Below are positions 17,667-26,927 of a stretch of DNA of 64,000 bases, one piece after another. The notes under the pieces were generated by a model. The model saw only the letters and a program-made list of their open reading frames with translations. It had not been told where the DNA came from and did not search any database. This stretch comes from Bifidobacterium choladohabitans (GTDB lineage Bacteria > Actinomycetota > Actinomycetes > Actinomycetales > Bifidobacteriaceae): assembly GCF_016102005.1 (NCBI RefSeq), contig NZ_JACFPL010000001.1, positions 310,001 through 374,000 of the forward strand. Direction: 5' to 3'. Made by a program: the position numbers and the translations under genes. Numbering within the stretch: position 1 is the first letter of the stretch; each line of letters opens with the position of its first letter.

Positions 17667-19190
17667 TTACCGGAGGGAATCCAAAGCCGGATACAGCCGC
17701 CGGAACCGGTTGTAACCGGCATCGTACACATGGCGGTTTGCGTCGTCAGGTGAATAGACCCGTCCAACAAGATTCGCTTCCACCAGCTCCTCCAAGGCCT
17801 GCAGATCGGGCCTGGAAGACGAACCTGTCCGTTTGCCAACGGAGACCAGCTCTGCCAGGGCCGCTGCAGGCATGAGATGGGCATCATCAAGCACCTGAAC
17901 GGTCGCGTCAAGGATATCCGCCAGTATCTGGCACCATTGGGTCTCACGGGTGCCACCACCAATCAGGGTGACGCGTTCGATGGGCATGCCCAGCAGGTCG
18001 AGCCCCTGGCGAATCGAATAGGACACGCCTTCCAGCGCCGCTCGGGCAAGGTCGCTTGCCGTGGCCTGGAAAGAAATACCGACATAGGCTCCACGGATCG
18101 AAGGATTCATCATCGGGAAGCGCTCCCCCACCAGATAGGGCAGGCATATCACACCGCGCGCTCCCGCCGGGCTGGATTCCAACAAGTGCCCCATGCGTCG
18201 ATAGGGGTCGTCGTCGCCCTCGGTCGGACCGCCCCCCGCAAAGACTCCGGTGGCCCAAGCATGCACGTTGCCTGCATTGAGGAATGGCACCGTGTTGATG
18301 ATGCTGTCTGTACCCAGATAGGCCAGATTGACCATTCCAGGGCGGTCAGCTACAGCCCGGTTCGTCACTGTGGCAATCCACCCGGATGTTCCCAAATTGA
18401 TATTGAACTGACCAGGATGGAACACCCCGCCGGCCAAGGTGGATGCCCCGGCATCCCCCATACCCGCATAGACCGTGGTTCCCGGAGCAAACCCCGTGGC
18501 AGCGGATGCGCCCGGCGTGCTGGTGCCAACGCCTTCCCATGGCCAATGGAGTTCCGGGAAGATCGCGGCATCCACGCCTGCTGCTTCCAGGATGTCCCTT
18601 CTCCACGTCCGCGAGCGCAGATCCATGGCACCTGCCGTCGAACAGGCCGTCACATCGCCGCAGTAGACACCGGTCAGCCACCAAATCAGATAATCCTTGG
18701 CATCGATGAGCACATGGCGAACCTGCGCATACCGTTGGGGCTGATGCCTGGACATCCATATCAGCTTGGCTACAGGCAGGGACCCGTCGCACGGGTTCCC
18801 CACTCGAGCGCGGAAGGACCCAGCCCCGTAAGCTTCAACCAGCTCGGCAGACTCCTCTTCGGCCCTGCCGTCCGCATACAGGATCGCCGGCCCGACTGGC
18901 TGCCCCTGCGCATCCAGGGCGATCAGATCCTGCATCTGCCCACTCATGATGATGCCGGTGACCTGGTCGCTCCTGAAGTGCTTGATGCTCCGCCCGGCCC
19001 TGGCCAAAAGGTCACGGGACACCTCGATGAAGGCCTGCAACCAATCCTCGGGATTCTGTTCGATACGCCCGTCACCTGTGTCAATCGGCAGGAGACCGCT
19101 GGATGCACACACCCTGACAGAACCCTGGTCATCCACAAGAACGGCCTTGACCTGCGTGGTCCCCACGTCAAATGCGGCTGTATAGGTCAT
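17667..19190 (-). CDS. FGGY-family carbohydrate kinase (xylulokinase/gluconokinase-like)
   Basis: 507 aa, two FGGY actin-like ATPase domains. DVGTTQVKAV at the N-terminus is the phosphate-1 motif, SGQMQDL the sugar-binding region, and GGGTRE the C-terminal ATP motif. The substrate is not readable; xylulose, gluconate or a related polyol are candidates. Start set at 19190: TAGGAT ends 7 nt upstream and AGGA 8 nt upstream, so both a leaderless and a leadered reading support it. The gene is monocistronic and flanks the AT-rich island, but its codon use is host-like. Confidence 0.8.
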   Translation of the reverse strand: MTYTAAFDVGTTQVKAVLVDDQGSVRVCASSGLLPIDTGDGRIEQNPEDWLQAFIEVSRDLLARAGRSIKHFRSDQVTGIIMSGQMQDLIALDAQGQPVGPAILYADGRAEEESAELVEAYGAGSFRARVGNPCDGSLPVAKLIWMSRHQPQRYAQVRHVLIDAKDYLIWWLTGVYCGDVTACSTAGAMDLRSRTWRRDILEAAGVDAAIFPELHWPWEGVGTSTPGASAATGFAPGTTVYAGMGDAGASTLAGGVFHPGQFNINLGTSGWIATVTNRAVADRPGMVNLAYLGTDSIINTVPFLNAGNVHAWATGVFAGGGPTEGDDDPYRRMGHLLESSPAGARGVICLPYLVGERFPMMNPSIRGAYVGISFQATASDLARAALEGVSYSIRQGLDLLGMPIERVTLIGGGTRETQWCQILADILDATVQVLDDAHLMPAAALAELVSVGKRTGSSSRPDLQALEELVEANLVGRVYSPDDANRHVYDAGYNRFRRLYPALDSLR

Positions 19191-19197
19191 ACCGGCC

Positions 19198-19203
19198 ATC
19201 CTA
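19198..19203 (-). promoter_or_regulatory. Putative -10 box of FGGY kinase (TAGGAT)
   Basis: TAGGAT matches TANNNT and ends 7 nt before the ATG at 19190. Confidence 0.35.
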
Positions 19204-19256
19204 GGCTTTCCCGACTTTCCGAAGGCTGGCATGATCCCGTATGTGGACTAACGCAG

Positions 19257-19643
19257 TCACCCCTGGGCACCTGACCAGTCCACCACAGCTTCGACATTGT
19301 TCCCGTCCGGATCCAAGACGAAAGCCGAATAATACTTGGGATGATAATCGCGCAGCCCCGGAGCACCATTGTCACGGCCTCCGGCAGCGAGCGCCTCCCT
19401 GTGGAAGGCATCCACCGTTGCAGCATCGGCGGCCCTGAAGGCTATGTGGGTCACCGGTGAGCCGGCCCCGTCCTCGCTCGGCGTCAGGTAGAAGTCCGAA
19501 TGGGCCCCATCATCCTCTGCACCGAACCCGATGGTGGGCTCATGGTGGGCCTTGGCCACGTACCCCAATGGTGCCAGGGCTTTGCTATAGAAATCGATGG
19601 AGGCCTGGATGTCCCGAACCTTCAGCGTCAGATGATCGATCAT
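19257..19643 (-). CDS. VOC/glyoxalase-fold protein
   Basis: 128 aa, one vicinal-oxygen-chelate module. MIDHLTLKVRD places the first metal His at residue 4; HIAFRA and the EAVVDW end supply the other expected His and Glu ligands. Function unknown: the family covers glyoxalases, dioxygenases and antibiotic-binding proteins. The start is 7 nt after TAGAAT with no ribosome site, so probably leaderless. It stands alone between FGGY kinase and the TetM-like gene. Confidence 0.78.
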   Translation of the reverse strand: MIDHLTLKVRDIQASIDFYSKALAPLGYVAKAHHEPTIGFGAEDDGAHSDFYLTPSEDGAGSPVTHIAFRAADAATVDAFHREALAAGGRDNGAPGLRDYHPKYYSAFVLDPDGNNVEAVVDWSGAQG

Positions 19644-19650
19644 GTCCGTA

Positions 19651-19656
19651 ATTCTA
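19651..19656 (-). promoter_or_regulatory. Putative -10 box of VOC gene (TAGAAT)
   Basis: TAGAAT ends 7 nt upstream of the ATG at 19643. Confidence 0.45.
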
Positions 19657-19754
19657 GGTGGATCATCAACCGATAATGGCAGACCGCCCAGAATGCTCTT
19701 TCCCCGTACCGCTCGATGCAGGGGATAACCAAGCTCAAACCTTAAGGCTGTGCT

Positions 19755-21776
19755 TCAGATGTACCGGCCGCCGGGCAGGTGCATGAAGTCCTCCACCTTG
19801 TTCCATTTGACCGGGTACCCTGCTCCGTGGGCGCAGAAGACCGAGTCAGGGGTGTTCTCCAGGTCGGACTCGGGGTCATAACCGATGGAATCCACAAGAG
19901 CATCCTGGTCCTGGCAGGGACGATACCCGTTGAAGAAACAGGTCAGATGTCCACGGCCGTGAGTGTAGGTGCTGACCTCTATGGCATAATCACGCATCTG
20001 TGATACCGGCGCATCCCCTTCCAGTTCGACAGTATCCCCGTCTGCCTGCGGCTCCGAGAAACCGCCCTTCATCCGGTAGATGTCCGACATGGCCCTGCCC
20101 AAATTCCCCTGGGGAACGGTGAGTCTGAAATGGTACCAAGGCTCCAGCAGTATATTGCGGGCCTTCATCAGCCCCTGCCGGACGGCCCGGTATGTGGCCT
20201 GGCGAAAGTCCCCGCCTTCGGTGTGCTTGATGTGCCCGCGGCCGTCCAGCAGGGTGATGCGCATATCGGTGATGGGCGACCCCGTCAGAACGCCCAGATG
20301 CTCCTTCTCCGCCAGATGGGTCATGATGAGCCGCTGCCAGTTCCCCTCCAGGCGATCCAGACTGCATGTCGATGCGAAACCGAGACCGCTGCCCGGCTCC
20401 GTGGGTTCCAGGAGCAGGTGGACTTCGGCGTAGTGGCGGAGGGGCTCAAAATGTCCGACTCCTTCGACGGGGGCCGCGATGGTCTCCCTGTATAGGATCC
20501 CGCCCTGGCTGAAGGAGACCTGCATGCCGAACCGTCGATCCAGCTCCTCCTGAATCACCTCCAACTGAACCTGGCCCATGATACGCAGGTGGATCTCCTG
20601 GAGCCGTTCCTGCCAGACCACATGCAGGAGGGGATCCTCATCCTCCAGGATGCGCAAGGCGTTCAACAAGTGGTGCGGGTCCACCCCCTCGGCTGACACT
20701 GCATAGGACAGCACCGGCTCCAGCACAGGAGTCAGATCCTTCCGCTCGCACCCAAGCCCCTGCCCCGGACGTGTCAGGTCAAGGCCGGTTGCCGCCACGA
20801 TGCTTCCGGCCTGGGCGCAGTCCGTCAACGTATAGGAAGCCCCCGAATAGACACGAAGCTGATCAACCGTCTCCCTGGTCTCAACGTGTCCGTTCCTCCC
20901 CATATCTCCGGCTGTCCCGTACGCCTGCGCGACAGAACCCGATGCTTGGCTGGCTTCATCCCCATGACGAAGCTCGGTGGTCAAAGAGGATTTGACCGGC
21001 AGGTCGCCACCGGTCACCTTGAGCCAGGTCAACCTGGCACCCTTGTCATCATGCGATACCTTGAACACCCTTGCACCGAACTGTTTGCCGTACACAGGCG
21101 AAAGGGTGTACCGCTCCAACCCCTCCAGGAGGGCGTCGACCCCGTCCAGGCGCAGGGCAGACCCAAGGAAACATGGGAAGAGACGGCGGCCGGCAACCAG
21201 CCTTGCCAGACTCTCATCCGATATGCCATCGGTCTTGAGGTACTCATCCATGACACCCTCGTCAAGCAGGGCCACATCCTCCATATCACCGTGCCCAAGT
21301 CCACGGCTCAAATCGAAGCAGCCCGGAGACCAGCGCTGCTTGCAGCTTTCCAGTATGCGGGCGGCGTCAGATCCAGGGGCATCCAACTTGTTGACGAAAA
21401 TGAAGGTGGGCACACCGTAGCGCGGCAGAAGTCGCCAGAGCGTGTCGACATACCCTTCCAATCCAGCGGTTGCGTCGACGACCAGAAGGGCATAATCCAA
21501 GACAGACAGGACCCGCTCCATCTCGGCCGAAAAATCCACATGGCCAGGTGTATCGATGAGGGTCAGATCGACATCACGATAGGTCAGCCGGGCTGGTTTG
21601 GAGAAGATGGTGATGCCCCGCTGCCGCTCCAGATCGTCGGTGTCCAGATAGGCATCGCCATGGTCCACCCTGCCCAGACGGCGAATTCTCCCGCCCCGGT
21701 AGAGCATGGCTTCCGAGAGGGTGGTCTTGCCGGCATCCACATGTGCCAGCATCCCCACCACTATCCTCTTGACCAT
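19755..21776 (-). CDS. TetM/TetW-like ribosomal-protection-type GTPase
   Basis: 673 aa translational GTPase of the EF-G/Tet(M) type. G1 is AHVDAGKTT (11-19), G2 RGITI, G3 DTPGH, G4 NKLD. Domain order follows EF-G, and the long EF-G-type domain IV is present. Tet(M)-type proteins remove tetracycline from the ribosome, but this protein ends in a WNKVEDFMHLPGG tail unlike Tet(M), Tet(O) or Tet(W). Codon use matches the chromosome and no mobile genes adjoin it, so it looks like an intrinsic paralogue rather than an acquired resistance gene. Start has GAGGGAGG upstream. A resistance role cannot be inferred. Confidence 0.75.
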   Translation of the reverse strand: MVKRIVVGMLAHVDAGKTTLSEAMLYRGGRIRRLGRVDHGDAYLDTDDLERQRGITIFSKPARLTYRDVDLTLIDTPGHVDFSAEMERVLSVLDYALLVVDATAGLEGYVDTLWRLLPRYGVPTFIFVNKLDAPGSDAARILESCKQRWSPGCFDLSRGLGHGDMEDVALLDEGVMDEYLKTDGISDESLARLVAGRRLFPCFLGSALRLDGVDALLEGLERYTLSPVYGKQFGARVFKVSHDDKGARLTWLKVTGGDLPVKSSLTTELRHGDEASQASGSVAQAYGTAGDMGRNGHVETRETVDQLRVYSGASYTLTDCAQAGSIVAATGLDLTRPGQGLGCERKDLTPVLEPVLSYAVSAEGVDPHHLLNALRILEDEDPLLHVVWQERLQEIHLRIMGQVQLEVIQEELDRRFGMQVSFSQGGILYRETIAAPVEGVGHFEPLRHYAEVHLLLEPTEPGSGLGFASTCSLDRLEGNWQRLIMTHLAEKEHLGVLTGSPITDMRITLLDGRGHIKHTEGGDFRQATYRAVRQGLMKARNILLEPWYHFRLTVPQGNLGRAMSDIYRMKGGFSEPQADGDTVELEGDAPVSQMRDYAIEVSTYTHGRGHLTCFFNGYRPCQDQDALVDSIGYDPESDLENTPDSVFCAHGAGYPVKWNKVEDFMHLPGGRYI

Positions 21777-21817
21777 CGGGGCCTCCCTCGCTCTTCATGT
21801 TTATGCGCACTCTATGG

Positions 21818-22630
21818 TCAGTCTGCCGAAACCTGATAGGTCAGGTCGTGGATGACCCGGCCGGCCTGGATCCCCTTACGCTCGAAATTGGTCACGATCC
21901 TGCCGCCGAACCGCTCCGACTCCATGAACATGGCATGAGGCAGGGATTTGGCCTGATCAGCCGTCCCCTTGCCGACATGCCGGGTAGGTAGGCTGACTGG
22001 CAGATCGCCCAGGTTCCTGAATTTCGGATTGCCATCCATCACCTCATGCACATGCAGGGCGTAATCTTCGATGTCGGTTGCGATTCGCCAGATGCCGCCT
22101 GGTACCAGGCGCTTCGCCAGCTCTTCAGCCAGAGCCGGCTGGACCAGACGACGCTTGTGGTGCTTCATCTTGGGCCAGGGGTCGGGGAAGAAGGTCCAGA
22201 CTTCGTTTATTAGTCCAGGATCCATACGGGCCAGAAGGTCCGGGGCGTTGACCTGGGCCAGCCGCAGATTATCCAGGTCGGATTTACCGGCCATCAGCAT
22301 GGTATGAGCCAGCCCTGGCTGATAGACCTCCAGGGCCAGATAGTTCAGATCGGGGTGCTCCCGGGCGCTGGCCACGACGTTCTCCCCCTGGCCCGATCCG
22401 ATCTCGACGATCAGCGGCGCATCCCGTCCCCAGACCGACCTGATCATTGCTGCATCACAACGCAGATTCTCTGCAACCGCCAACGAACCCTCAGCCTGGC
22501 CCAAATCGAGCAGATATTTGGAAGAATACCGAGCCCAAGCCCTCGCCAGCCGGTCGTTCAGCTTCTCGGACCGCCTCACATAGGAGACGATGGACCTCAT
22601 GGGGGCCTTGCTCTGTCTTTCTGCACTCAT
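21818..22630 (-). CDS. trmB: tRNA (guanine-N7-)-methyltransferase
   Basis: 270 aa SAM-dependent enzyme making m7G46 in t[13 protein letters not shown] is the SAM-binding loop and [17 protein letters not shown] is the TrmB signature. Start uncertain: ATG at 22630 lacks a ribosome site, while ATG at 22600 ([10 protein letters not shown]) has AAGG 5 nt upstream. Lies 41 nt upstream of the TetM-like gene in the same direction, and diverges from galE. Confidence 0.9.
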   Translation of the reverse strand: MSAERQSKAPMRSIVSYVRRSEKLNDRLARAWARYSSKYLLDLGQAEGSLAVAENLRCDAAMIRSVWGRDAPLIVEIGSGQGENVVASAREHPDLNYLALEVYQPGLAHTMLMAGKSDLDNLRLAQVNAPDLLARMDPGLINEVWTFFPDPWPKMKHHKRRLVQPALAEELAKRLVPGGIWRIATDIEDYALHVHEVMDGNPKFRNLGDLPVSLPTRHVGKGTADQAKSLPHAMFMESERFGGRIVTNFERKGIQAGRVIHDLTYQVSAD

Positions 22631-22779
22631 CACAGCTCATATATATCCTAGAAAGCGGATACAAGCGGACACAAGAGTCACATGTGCCCGTGATATACTC
22701 AATCTAGAACAAAAAACAACAAAAGATTGCAAAACCGAACAAGCCCTTTCGTCCGGTTTTCGACAGGAAAGGCATACAG

Positions 22780-23790
22780 ATGTCAGTTTTGGTTACAGGC
22801 GGCTGCGGATACATCGGCGCCCATGTGGTCCACGCCCTGCAGGAGGCCGGCAAGGAGGTCGTCGTGGTCGATGACCTGAGTTATGGCAAGCCCAGCCGGA
22901 TCGGCGATGCCCGTCTCTACGGCGCCGACGTGGCCGCACCGGGGGCCGACCAGCGTCTGGCTGAGATCATCAAGGAGAACAAGGTCGACTCGGTCATCCA
23001 CTTCGCAGCCCGCAAGCAGGTGGGCGAGTCGGTGGAGAAGCCCATCTGGTACTACCGGCAGAACCTGAACGGTATGATCAACGTCCTGTCGGCCATGGCA
23101 AAGACCGATGCCAAGAAGCTGGTCTTCTCCAGCTCGGCAGCAACCTACGGCGAGCCTCCGGTCGACGTGGTCCCCGAGGATGTGCAGCCCATGGTCCCCA
23201 TCAACCCCTACGGCCAGACCAAGTTGGTCGGCGAGTGGATGGCCCGGGCCTGCGAGCAGCCTTACGGCATCCGCTTCTGCGCCCTGCGCTACTTCAACGT
23301 GGCCGGCTGCGGACCGGTCAGCCTGGAGGACCCGGCTGTCCTCAACCTGATTCCCATGCTCTTCGACAGGCTGCGGCAGGGCAAGGCACCCGCCATCTTC
23401 GGCGACGACTACCCCACCCCCGACGGCACCTGCGTGCGCGACTACATCCACGTCTCCGATCTGGCCGACGCCCACATCGCCGCCCTGGACTACCTGGACC
23501 GCGACCAGCGCCGCTACGACGCCTTCAACGTGGGCACCGGCCAGGGCACATCCGTTCGCCAAATCGTGGACGAGGTCAGGAAAGTGACGGGTCTGCCCTT
23601 CACCGAGGCCATCAAGCCCCGCCGTGCCGGCGACCCGCCGCACCTGATCGGCGACCCCACCCGGATCAACACCGAGATGGGCTGGCATGCCAAGTACGGC
23701 GTCGAAGAGATCGTCGAATCGGCCTGGAAGGCCTGGCAGGCCAACCCCGCCCACCACATCGACACCGATGGCTGGCAGCAGCAGGACTAG
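22780..23790 (+). CDS. galE: UDP-glucose 4-epimerase
   Basis: 336 aa SDR enzyme interconverting UDP-glucose and UDP-galactose; in bifidobacteria it serves the Leloir and galacto-N-biose pathways and supplies UDP-galactose. GGCGYIGAH (NAD loop) at the N-terminus, SSAATYG with the catalytic Ser, and YGQTK (YxxxK). AGGAAAGG lies 10 nt before the ATG. A TATACT at about 22695 is a candidate -10. Composition is strongly GC-rich, giving a long spurious antisense ORF. Confidence 0.94.
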   Translation: MSVLVTGGCGYIGAHVVHALQEAGKEVVVVDDLSYGKPSRIGDARLYGADVAAPGADQRLAEIIKENKVDSVIHFAARKQVGESVEKPIWYYRQNLNGMINVLSAMAKTDAKKLVFSSSAATYGEPPVDVVPEDVQPMVPINPYGQTKLVGEWMARACEQPYGIRFCALRYFNVAGCGPVSLEDPAVLNLIPMLFDRLRQGKAPAIFGDDYPTPDGTCVRDYIHVSDLADAHIAALDYLDRDQRRYDAFNVGTGQGTSVRQIVDEVRKVTGLPFTEAIKPRRAGDPPHLIGDPTRINTEMGWHAKYGVEEIVESAWKAWQANPAHHIDTDGWQQQD

Positions 23791-23862
23791 GCAGCGACGC
23801 GCCGGGGCTTGCATTCCTCAGGCGCTCATGTAAACTTTCCTCTTGGCTGTTCGAGCAGCCTC

Positions 23863-23936
23863 GGCTCCGTAGCTCAGTTGGTTAGAGCGCCGCCCTGTCA
23901 CGGCGGAGGTCACCGGTTCAAGTCCGGCCGGAGTCG
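23863..23936 (+). tRNA. tRNA-Asp (GTC anticodon)
   Basis: 74 nt. GGCTCCG pairs with CGGAGTC; anticodon loop CTGTCAC gives GTC; discriminator G. CCA not encoded. First of a pair with tRNA-Phe. Confidence 0.96.
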
Positions 23937-23949
23937 CTGGGAATGGTCT

Positions 23950-23972
23950 GGCCCGGTTTGTCCGGGTCTTTT
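23950..23972 (+). terminator. Hairpin after tRNA-Asp
   Basis: CCCGG-TTTGT-CCGGG, extended by a G-U and a G-C pair, followed by TTTT. A short intrinsic terminator between the two tRNA genes. Confidence 0.5.
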
Positions 23973-23983
23973 CGACTGTTCAT

Positions 23984-24056
23984 GGCTCTGTAGCTCAGTT
24001 GGTAGAGCGAGCGACTGAAAATCGCTAGGTCAACGGTTCGATCCCGCTCGGAGCCA
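23984..24056 (+). tRNA. tRNA-Phe (GAA anticodon)
   Basis: 73 nt. GGCTCTG pairs with CGGAGCC; anticodon loop CTGAAAA gives GAA. CCA follows directly at 24057-24059, so the 3' end is encoded here, unlike the tRNA-Glu and tRNA-Asp genes. Confidence 0.96.
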
Positions 24057-24063
24057 CCAGCCA

Positions 24064-24101
24064 TTAAGCCCCTGGGATTCATAAGGAACCCAAGGGCTTA
24101 A
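24064..24101. terminator. Terminator hairpin between tRNA-Phe and PTPase gene
   Basis: TTAAGCCCCTGGG and CCCAAGGGCTTAA form a long stem with a 13-nt loop and one mismatch. It can serve both the rightward tRNA-Phe and the leftward folA-PTPase operon. Confidence 0.65.
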
Positions 24102-24125
24102 TTGATATTTGCATTCATCTATCGT

Positions 24126-24665
24126 TCAGGACAGCTGACGGACCACCCAGTCGACGATGTAAGGCGCAGTGTGTTCGATCTGATCGATGGCCACCTCAAA
24201 CTCACGGGGGCCGCCATACCAGGGGTCCACCAGGTCGATTTGGCTCTCCCGACCCGGCGCCGGCTTGGGCAGATCCGGGTCGAAGCTACGGTACAGATGA
24301 ACGGCGGATCGCTTGCCTGAGGGCAGCAGACGCAGCAGGGCGCGCATATGGTCGGCCGTCATGGGCAGCAGCAGGTCGGCGTCTTCGGCCTCCTCCCGGG
24401 TGATCCGGTGGGCGAAGTGGTCAGGCGGCACCTCATAGCCCCGCTCGCGCAGAACCTTCTGGGCACGCCGATCTATGGGGTTGCCGAATTCCTCGTCGCT
24501 GACCCCGCTGGATTCCACTCTGACCTGGTCCTCATCCAGTCCGCGATCTTGGAAGAACTTGCGCAGGATGACCTCAGCCATGGGTGACCGGCAGATGTTG
24601 CCGGTGCAGACGGTCATGACGTTGTAGGGACCCCGTGAGGCCTTTCCTTCAGAATCCTGACCCAT
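24126..24665 (-). CDS. Low-molecular-weight protein-tyrosine phosphatase
   Basis: 179 aa. The P-loop CTGNICRS (20-27) is the CX5R(S) active site; the acid DPWYGG near residue 150 carries the general-acid Asp. Such enzymes dephosphorylate BY-kinases or proteins in exopolysaccharide control. ATG at 24665 has GAAGG 8 nt upstream and overlaps the folA stop (TGATG). The tail after the PTPase core is normal in length. Confidence 0.9.
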   Translation of the reverse strand: MGQDSEGKASRGPYNVMTVCTGNICRSPMAEVILRKFFQDRGLDEDQVRVESSGVSDEEFGNPIDRRAQKVLRERGYEVPPDHFAHRITREEAEDADLLLPMTADHMRALLRLLPSGKRSAVHLYRSFDPDLPKPAPGRESQIDLVDPWYGGPREFEVAIDQIEHTAPYIVDWVVRQLS

Positions 24666-25333
24666 CAACGCACCTTCCCATAGGTGACGTACCGGAACCG
24701 CGGGATGGCAGCCGCCTGGTCTGGTTTGGCCGGGGTCATCCACCGGGTCTTATCACGCACATGCCAGAACCGCTTGTTGACCAGCTCCTCCATATCGGGC
24801 ACAAAGACGTCGGCCGGGGTCTGCAGGTCCAGGTCGGTCACGTAGGCCGCATCCGCCAACGGAAAGAAGGTGCTGAAGACCCCTGCCCCGCCGATGACCC
24901 ATATTTCACTGCGATCCATCCCATCGTCGGGAATTGCTTCCTGCCTGGCCAGCTCCAGAGCATCGTCGGCCGCAGATACCACGGTAGCGCCGGGTGCATG
25001 GAACCCTGGGTCGCTGGACAGGATGATGTTGTCCCTCTTGGGCAGGGGCCGCTCCCCCATGGACACCCAGGTCCGCCGCCCCATGATGACAGGATGGGAT
25101 ACGGTCAGCTCCTTGAAGTGCCGCATGTCCTCGCTCAAATGCCAAGGCAGGGCATTGTGGTAACCGATGGCGCCGCGCCGACCGTCAGTGGCCCGCGCCT
25201 GCGCCCAGATCATATTGACCGATGAGCGACGGCCTATCTCTTCTTCCTGATGCCGCCATTCCTCATCGCCTAGAAGCCCGGCCTGACCGGGCTCGGGTTC
25301 GTGATAGCCGCTGCGACTATTGTCATGCTCCAT
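24665..25333 (-). CDS. folA: Dihydrofolate reductase
   Basis: 222 aa, longer than typical DHFR because of a 40-residue hydrophilic N-terminal extension. Reduces dihydrofolate to tetrahydrofolate, regenerating the cofactor oxidised by ThyA. LPWHLSEDMRHFK holds the substrate-binding Asp; GRRTW and GGAGVF are NADPH motifs. GAGGAG precedes the ATG. Downstream of thyA, 89 nt apart, same strand. Shows the cell uses folate even though folBK is degraded. Confidence 0.93.
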   Translation of the reverse strand: MEHDNSRSGYHEPEPGQAGLLGDEEWRHQEEEIGRRSSVNMIWAQARATDGRRGAIGYHNALPWHLSEDMRHFKELTVSHPVIMGRRTWVSMGERPLPKRDNIILSSDPGFHAPGATVVSAADDALELARQEAIPDDGMDRSEIWVIGGAGVFSTFFPLADAAYVTDLDLQTPADVFVPDMEELVNKRFWHVRDKTRWMTPAKPDQAAAIPRFRYVTYGKVR

Positions 25334-25422
25334 CTGTTGTGTTCACTCCTCATGGTGAGTAGATATACGAGTACATTCTAATCTTCGGATTCGACGGTGC
25401 CCGTATTCGGCCCAGCGCACCA

Positions 25423-26298
25423 TCAGACCGCCACCGGGGCCTTGATGGCGGGATGGCACTGATAGTCCACAACCTCGAAGTCTTCGTACTGGTAGGAGAA
25501 GATGGAGTCGGCCTTGCGGATGCGCATGGTCGGGTAAGGATAAGGTTTGCGCGACAGCTGCTCCAGAACCTGCTCCACATGGTTGTCGTAGATGTGGCAG
25601 TCGCCGCCGGTCCAGACGAACTCCCCAGGCTCAAGATCGGCCTGCTGGGCCATCATCAGGGTCAGCAGGGCGTAGGAGGCGATGTTGAAAGGCACCCCCA
25701 GGAACATGTCGCAGGAGCGCTGATAGAGCTGGCAACTCAGCCTGCCGTCGGCCACATAGAACTGGAAGAGCGCATGGCAGGGCGGCAGGGCCATGCTGTC
25801 AATCTGGGCCGGATTCCAAGCGGTGACGATCATTCGACGGGAGTCCGGGTGGGTGCGGATCAAATCCAGCACCTTGGCGATCTGGTCGATGGTGTGATGG
25901 GGGTCCTCAGGGGTCGGAGCGGGCCAGCTGCGCCACTGGACCCCATAGACCGGACCCAGATTCCCGGTTTCCGGGTCCGCCCACTCGTCCCAGATATGCA
26001 CACGGTTCTCCTGCAGCCAGCGCACGTTCTGCGACCCCTTCAGGAACCAAAGCAGCTCATAGGCGATGCCACGGAAGTAGACCTTCTTGGTGGTGATCAG
26101 CGGGAAGGAACGCGACAGATCGAATCGCATCTGCCGCCCGAACAGGGATATGGTCCCGGTGCCCGTCCTGTCGGACTTCAGGGTGCCCTCGCGCAGGATG
26201 GTGCGCACCAGGTCCTCATAAGGAGTGGGAATGTCCGAGTCGGGACGCTCGGGGATACGTGTACGGATGCGCTGCAGTTCTTCGGAAGTCAAGGCCAT
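25423..26298 (-). CDS. thyA: Thymidylate synthase (ThyA)
   Basis: 291 aa. Methylates dUMP to dTMP with methylene-tetrahydrofolate. Catalytic Cys174 lies in [19 protein letters not shown] and the [11 protein letters not shown]-terminus are family signatures. ATG is 6 nt after TAGTAT, suggesting a leaderless message. Heads the thyA-folA-PTPase operon. Confidence 0.96.
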   Translation of the reverse strand: MALTSEELQRIRTRIPERPDSDIPTPYEDLVRTILREGTLKSDRTGTGTISLFGRQMRFDLSRSFPLITTKKVYFRGIAYELLWFLKGSQNVRWLQENRVHIWDEWADPETGNLGPVYGVQWRSWPAPTPEDPHHTIDQIAKVLDLIRTHPDSRRMIVTAWNPAQIDSMALPPCHALFQFYVADGRLSCQLYQRSCDMFLGVPFNIASYALLTLMMAQQADLEPGEFVWTGGDCHIYDNHVEQVLEQLSRKPYPYPTMRIRKADSIFSYQYEDFEVVDYQCHPAIKAPVAV

Positions 26299-26304
26299 GC
26301 GGCC

Positions 26305-26310
26305 ATACTA
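26305..26310 (-). promoter_or_regulatory. Putative -10 box of thyA operon (TAGTAT)
   Basis: TAGTAT ends 6 nt before the thyA ATG; no ribosome site is present. Confidence 0.45.
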
Positions 26311-26441
26311 TCAAGTCCTCGGTCAGCTGAGCGCGCCCCGGTGACGAATCGCCAAGTCCGGGTTAGATTGGAGGAACAGGTCCGGCCACAGGGTCGGATC
26401 CGGATGACGCACCCGGCCGGGTGCCGGACAAGGAGGAACAG

Positions 26442-26855
26442 ATGAGCAAGAGACTTTGGGTCGAACGCGACGAAAACGGCACCTGGAACGCCTATGGCGA
26501 CAACGGCGCCCACATCACCTTCGGCAAGGGCGAGGATCAGTTCAACCCCGGCGACCTGATGAAAATCGCTCTGGCCGCCTGTGGAGCCCTCTCCAGCCAA
26601 TTCGCCGTGGAGAGCGCCCTAGGCAAGGGCAAGGGGGCGAAAATCGTGGTGGACGGCACCTATGACGCCGACGATGACGCCTACCTGAGCTTCGACGAGC
26701 AGGTGGACGTCGATGCCACTTCGGCCAGGCTGGCCCAGGATGATGCAGACAAGCTGGAGGAGCGGGTCCGCCGCCATATCGCCAAGTCCTGCACCGTGGC
26801 ACACACCTATCAGCGGGAGACCCCGGTAAGGATCTCCGTCAAGGTTCGCCACTGA
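26442..26855 (+). CDS. OsmC/Ohr family peroxide-reductase-like protein
   Basis: 137 aa. The OsmC fold uses two cysteines to reduce organic peroxides; here they are in LAACGALSS (about residue 47) and KSCTVAHT (about 118). Start set at 26442 by AAGGAGGAACAG just upstream, rather than the GTG at 26421. Divergent from thyA, convergent with the universal stress gene. Likely part of oxygen defence. Confidence 0.88.
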   Translation: MSKRLWVERDENGTWNAYGDNGAHITFGKGEDQFNPGDLMKIALAACGALSSQFAVESALGKGKGAKIVVDGTYDADDDAYLSFDEQVDVDATSARLAQDDADKLEERVRRHIAKSCTVAHTYQRETPVRISVKVRH

Positions 26856-26867
26856 TCCGACAGGACA

Positions 26868-26924
26868 AGAAGAGAGGAGCGGGGACCCCCAGGTTCATGG
26901 AACTTCCGGGATCTCCGCTCCTTG
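26868..26924. terminator. Bidirectional hairpin between osmC-like and usp genes
   Basis: GGAGCGGGGA and TCTCCGCTCC form a stem across an approximately 30-nt loop, within AAG/CTT flanks. It lies between the two convergent stop codons. Confidence 0.5.
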
Positions 26925-26927
26925 CCC

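Noticed and set aside
19755-21776. Acquired tetracycline-resistance gene
   Set aside because: No transposase, conjugation gene or atypical composition around it, and a C-terminus unlike known Tet proteins.
22783-23814. 343-aa leftward ORF across galE
   Set aside because: Exact antisense of a strongly GC-rich, recognised gene, with no family similarity.
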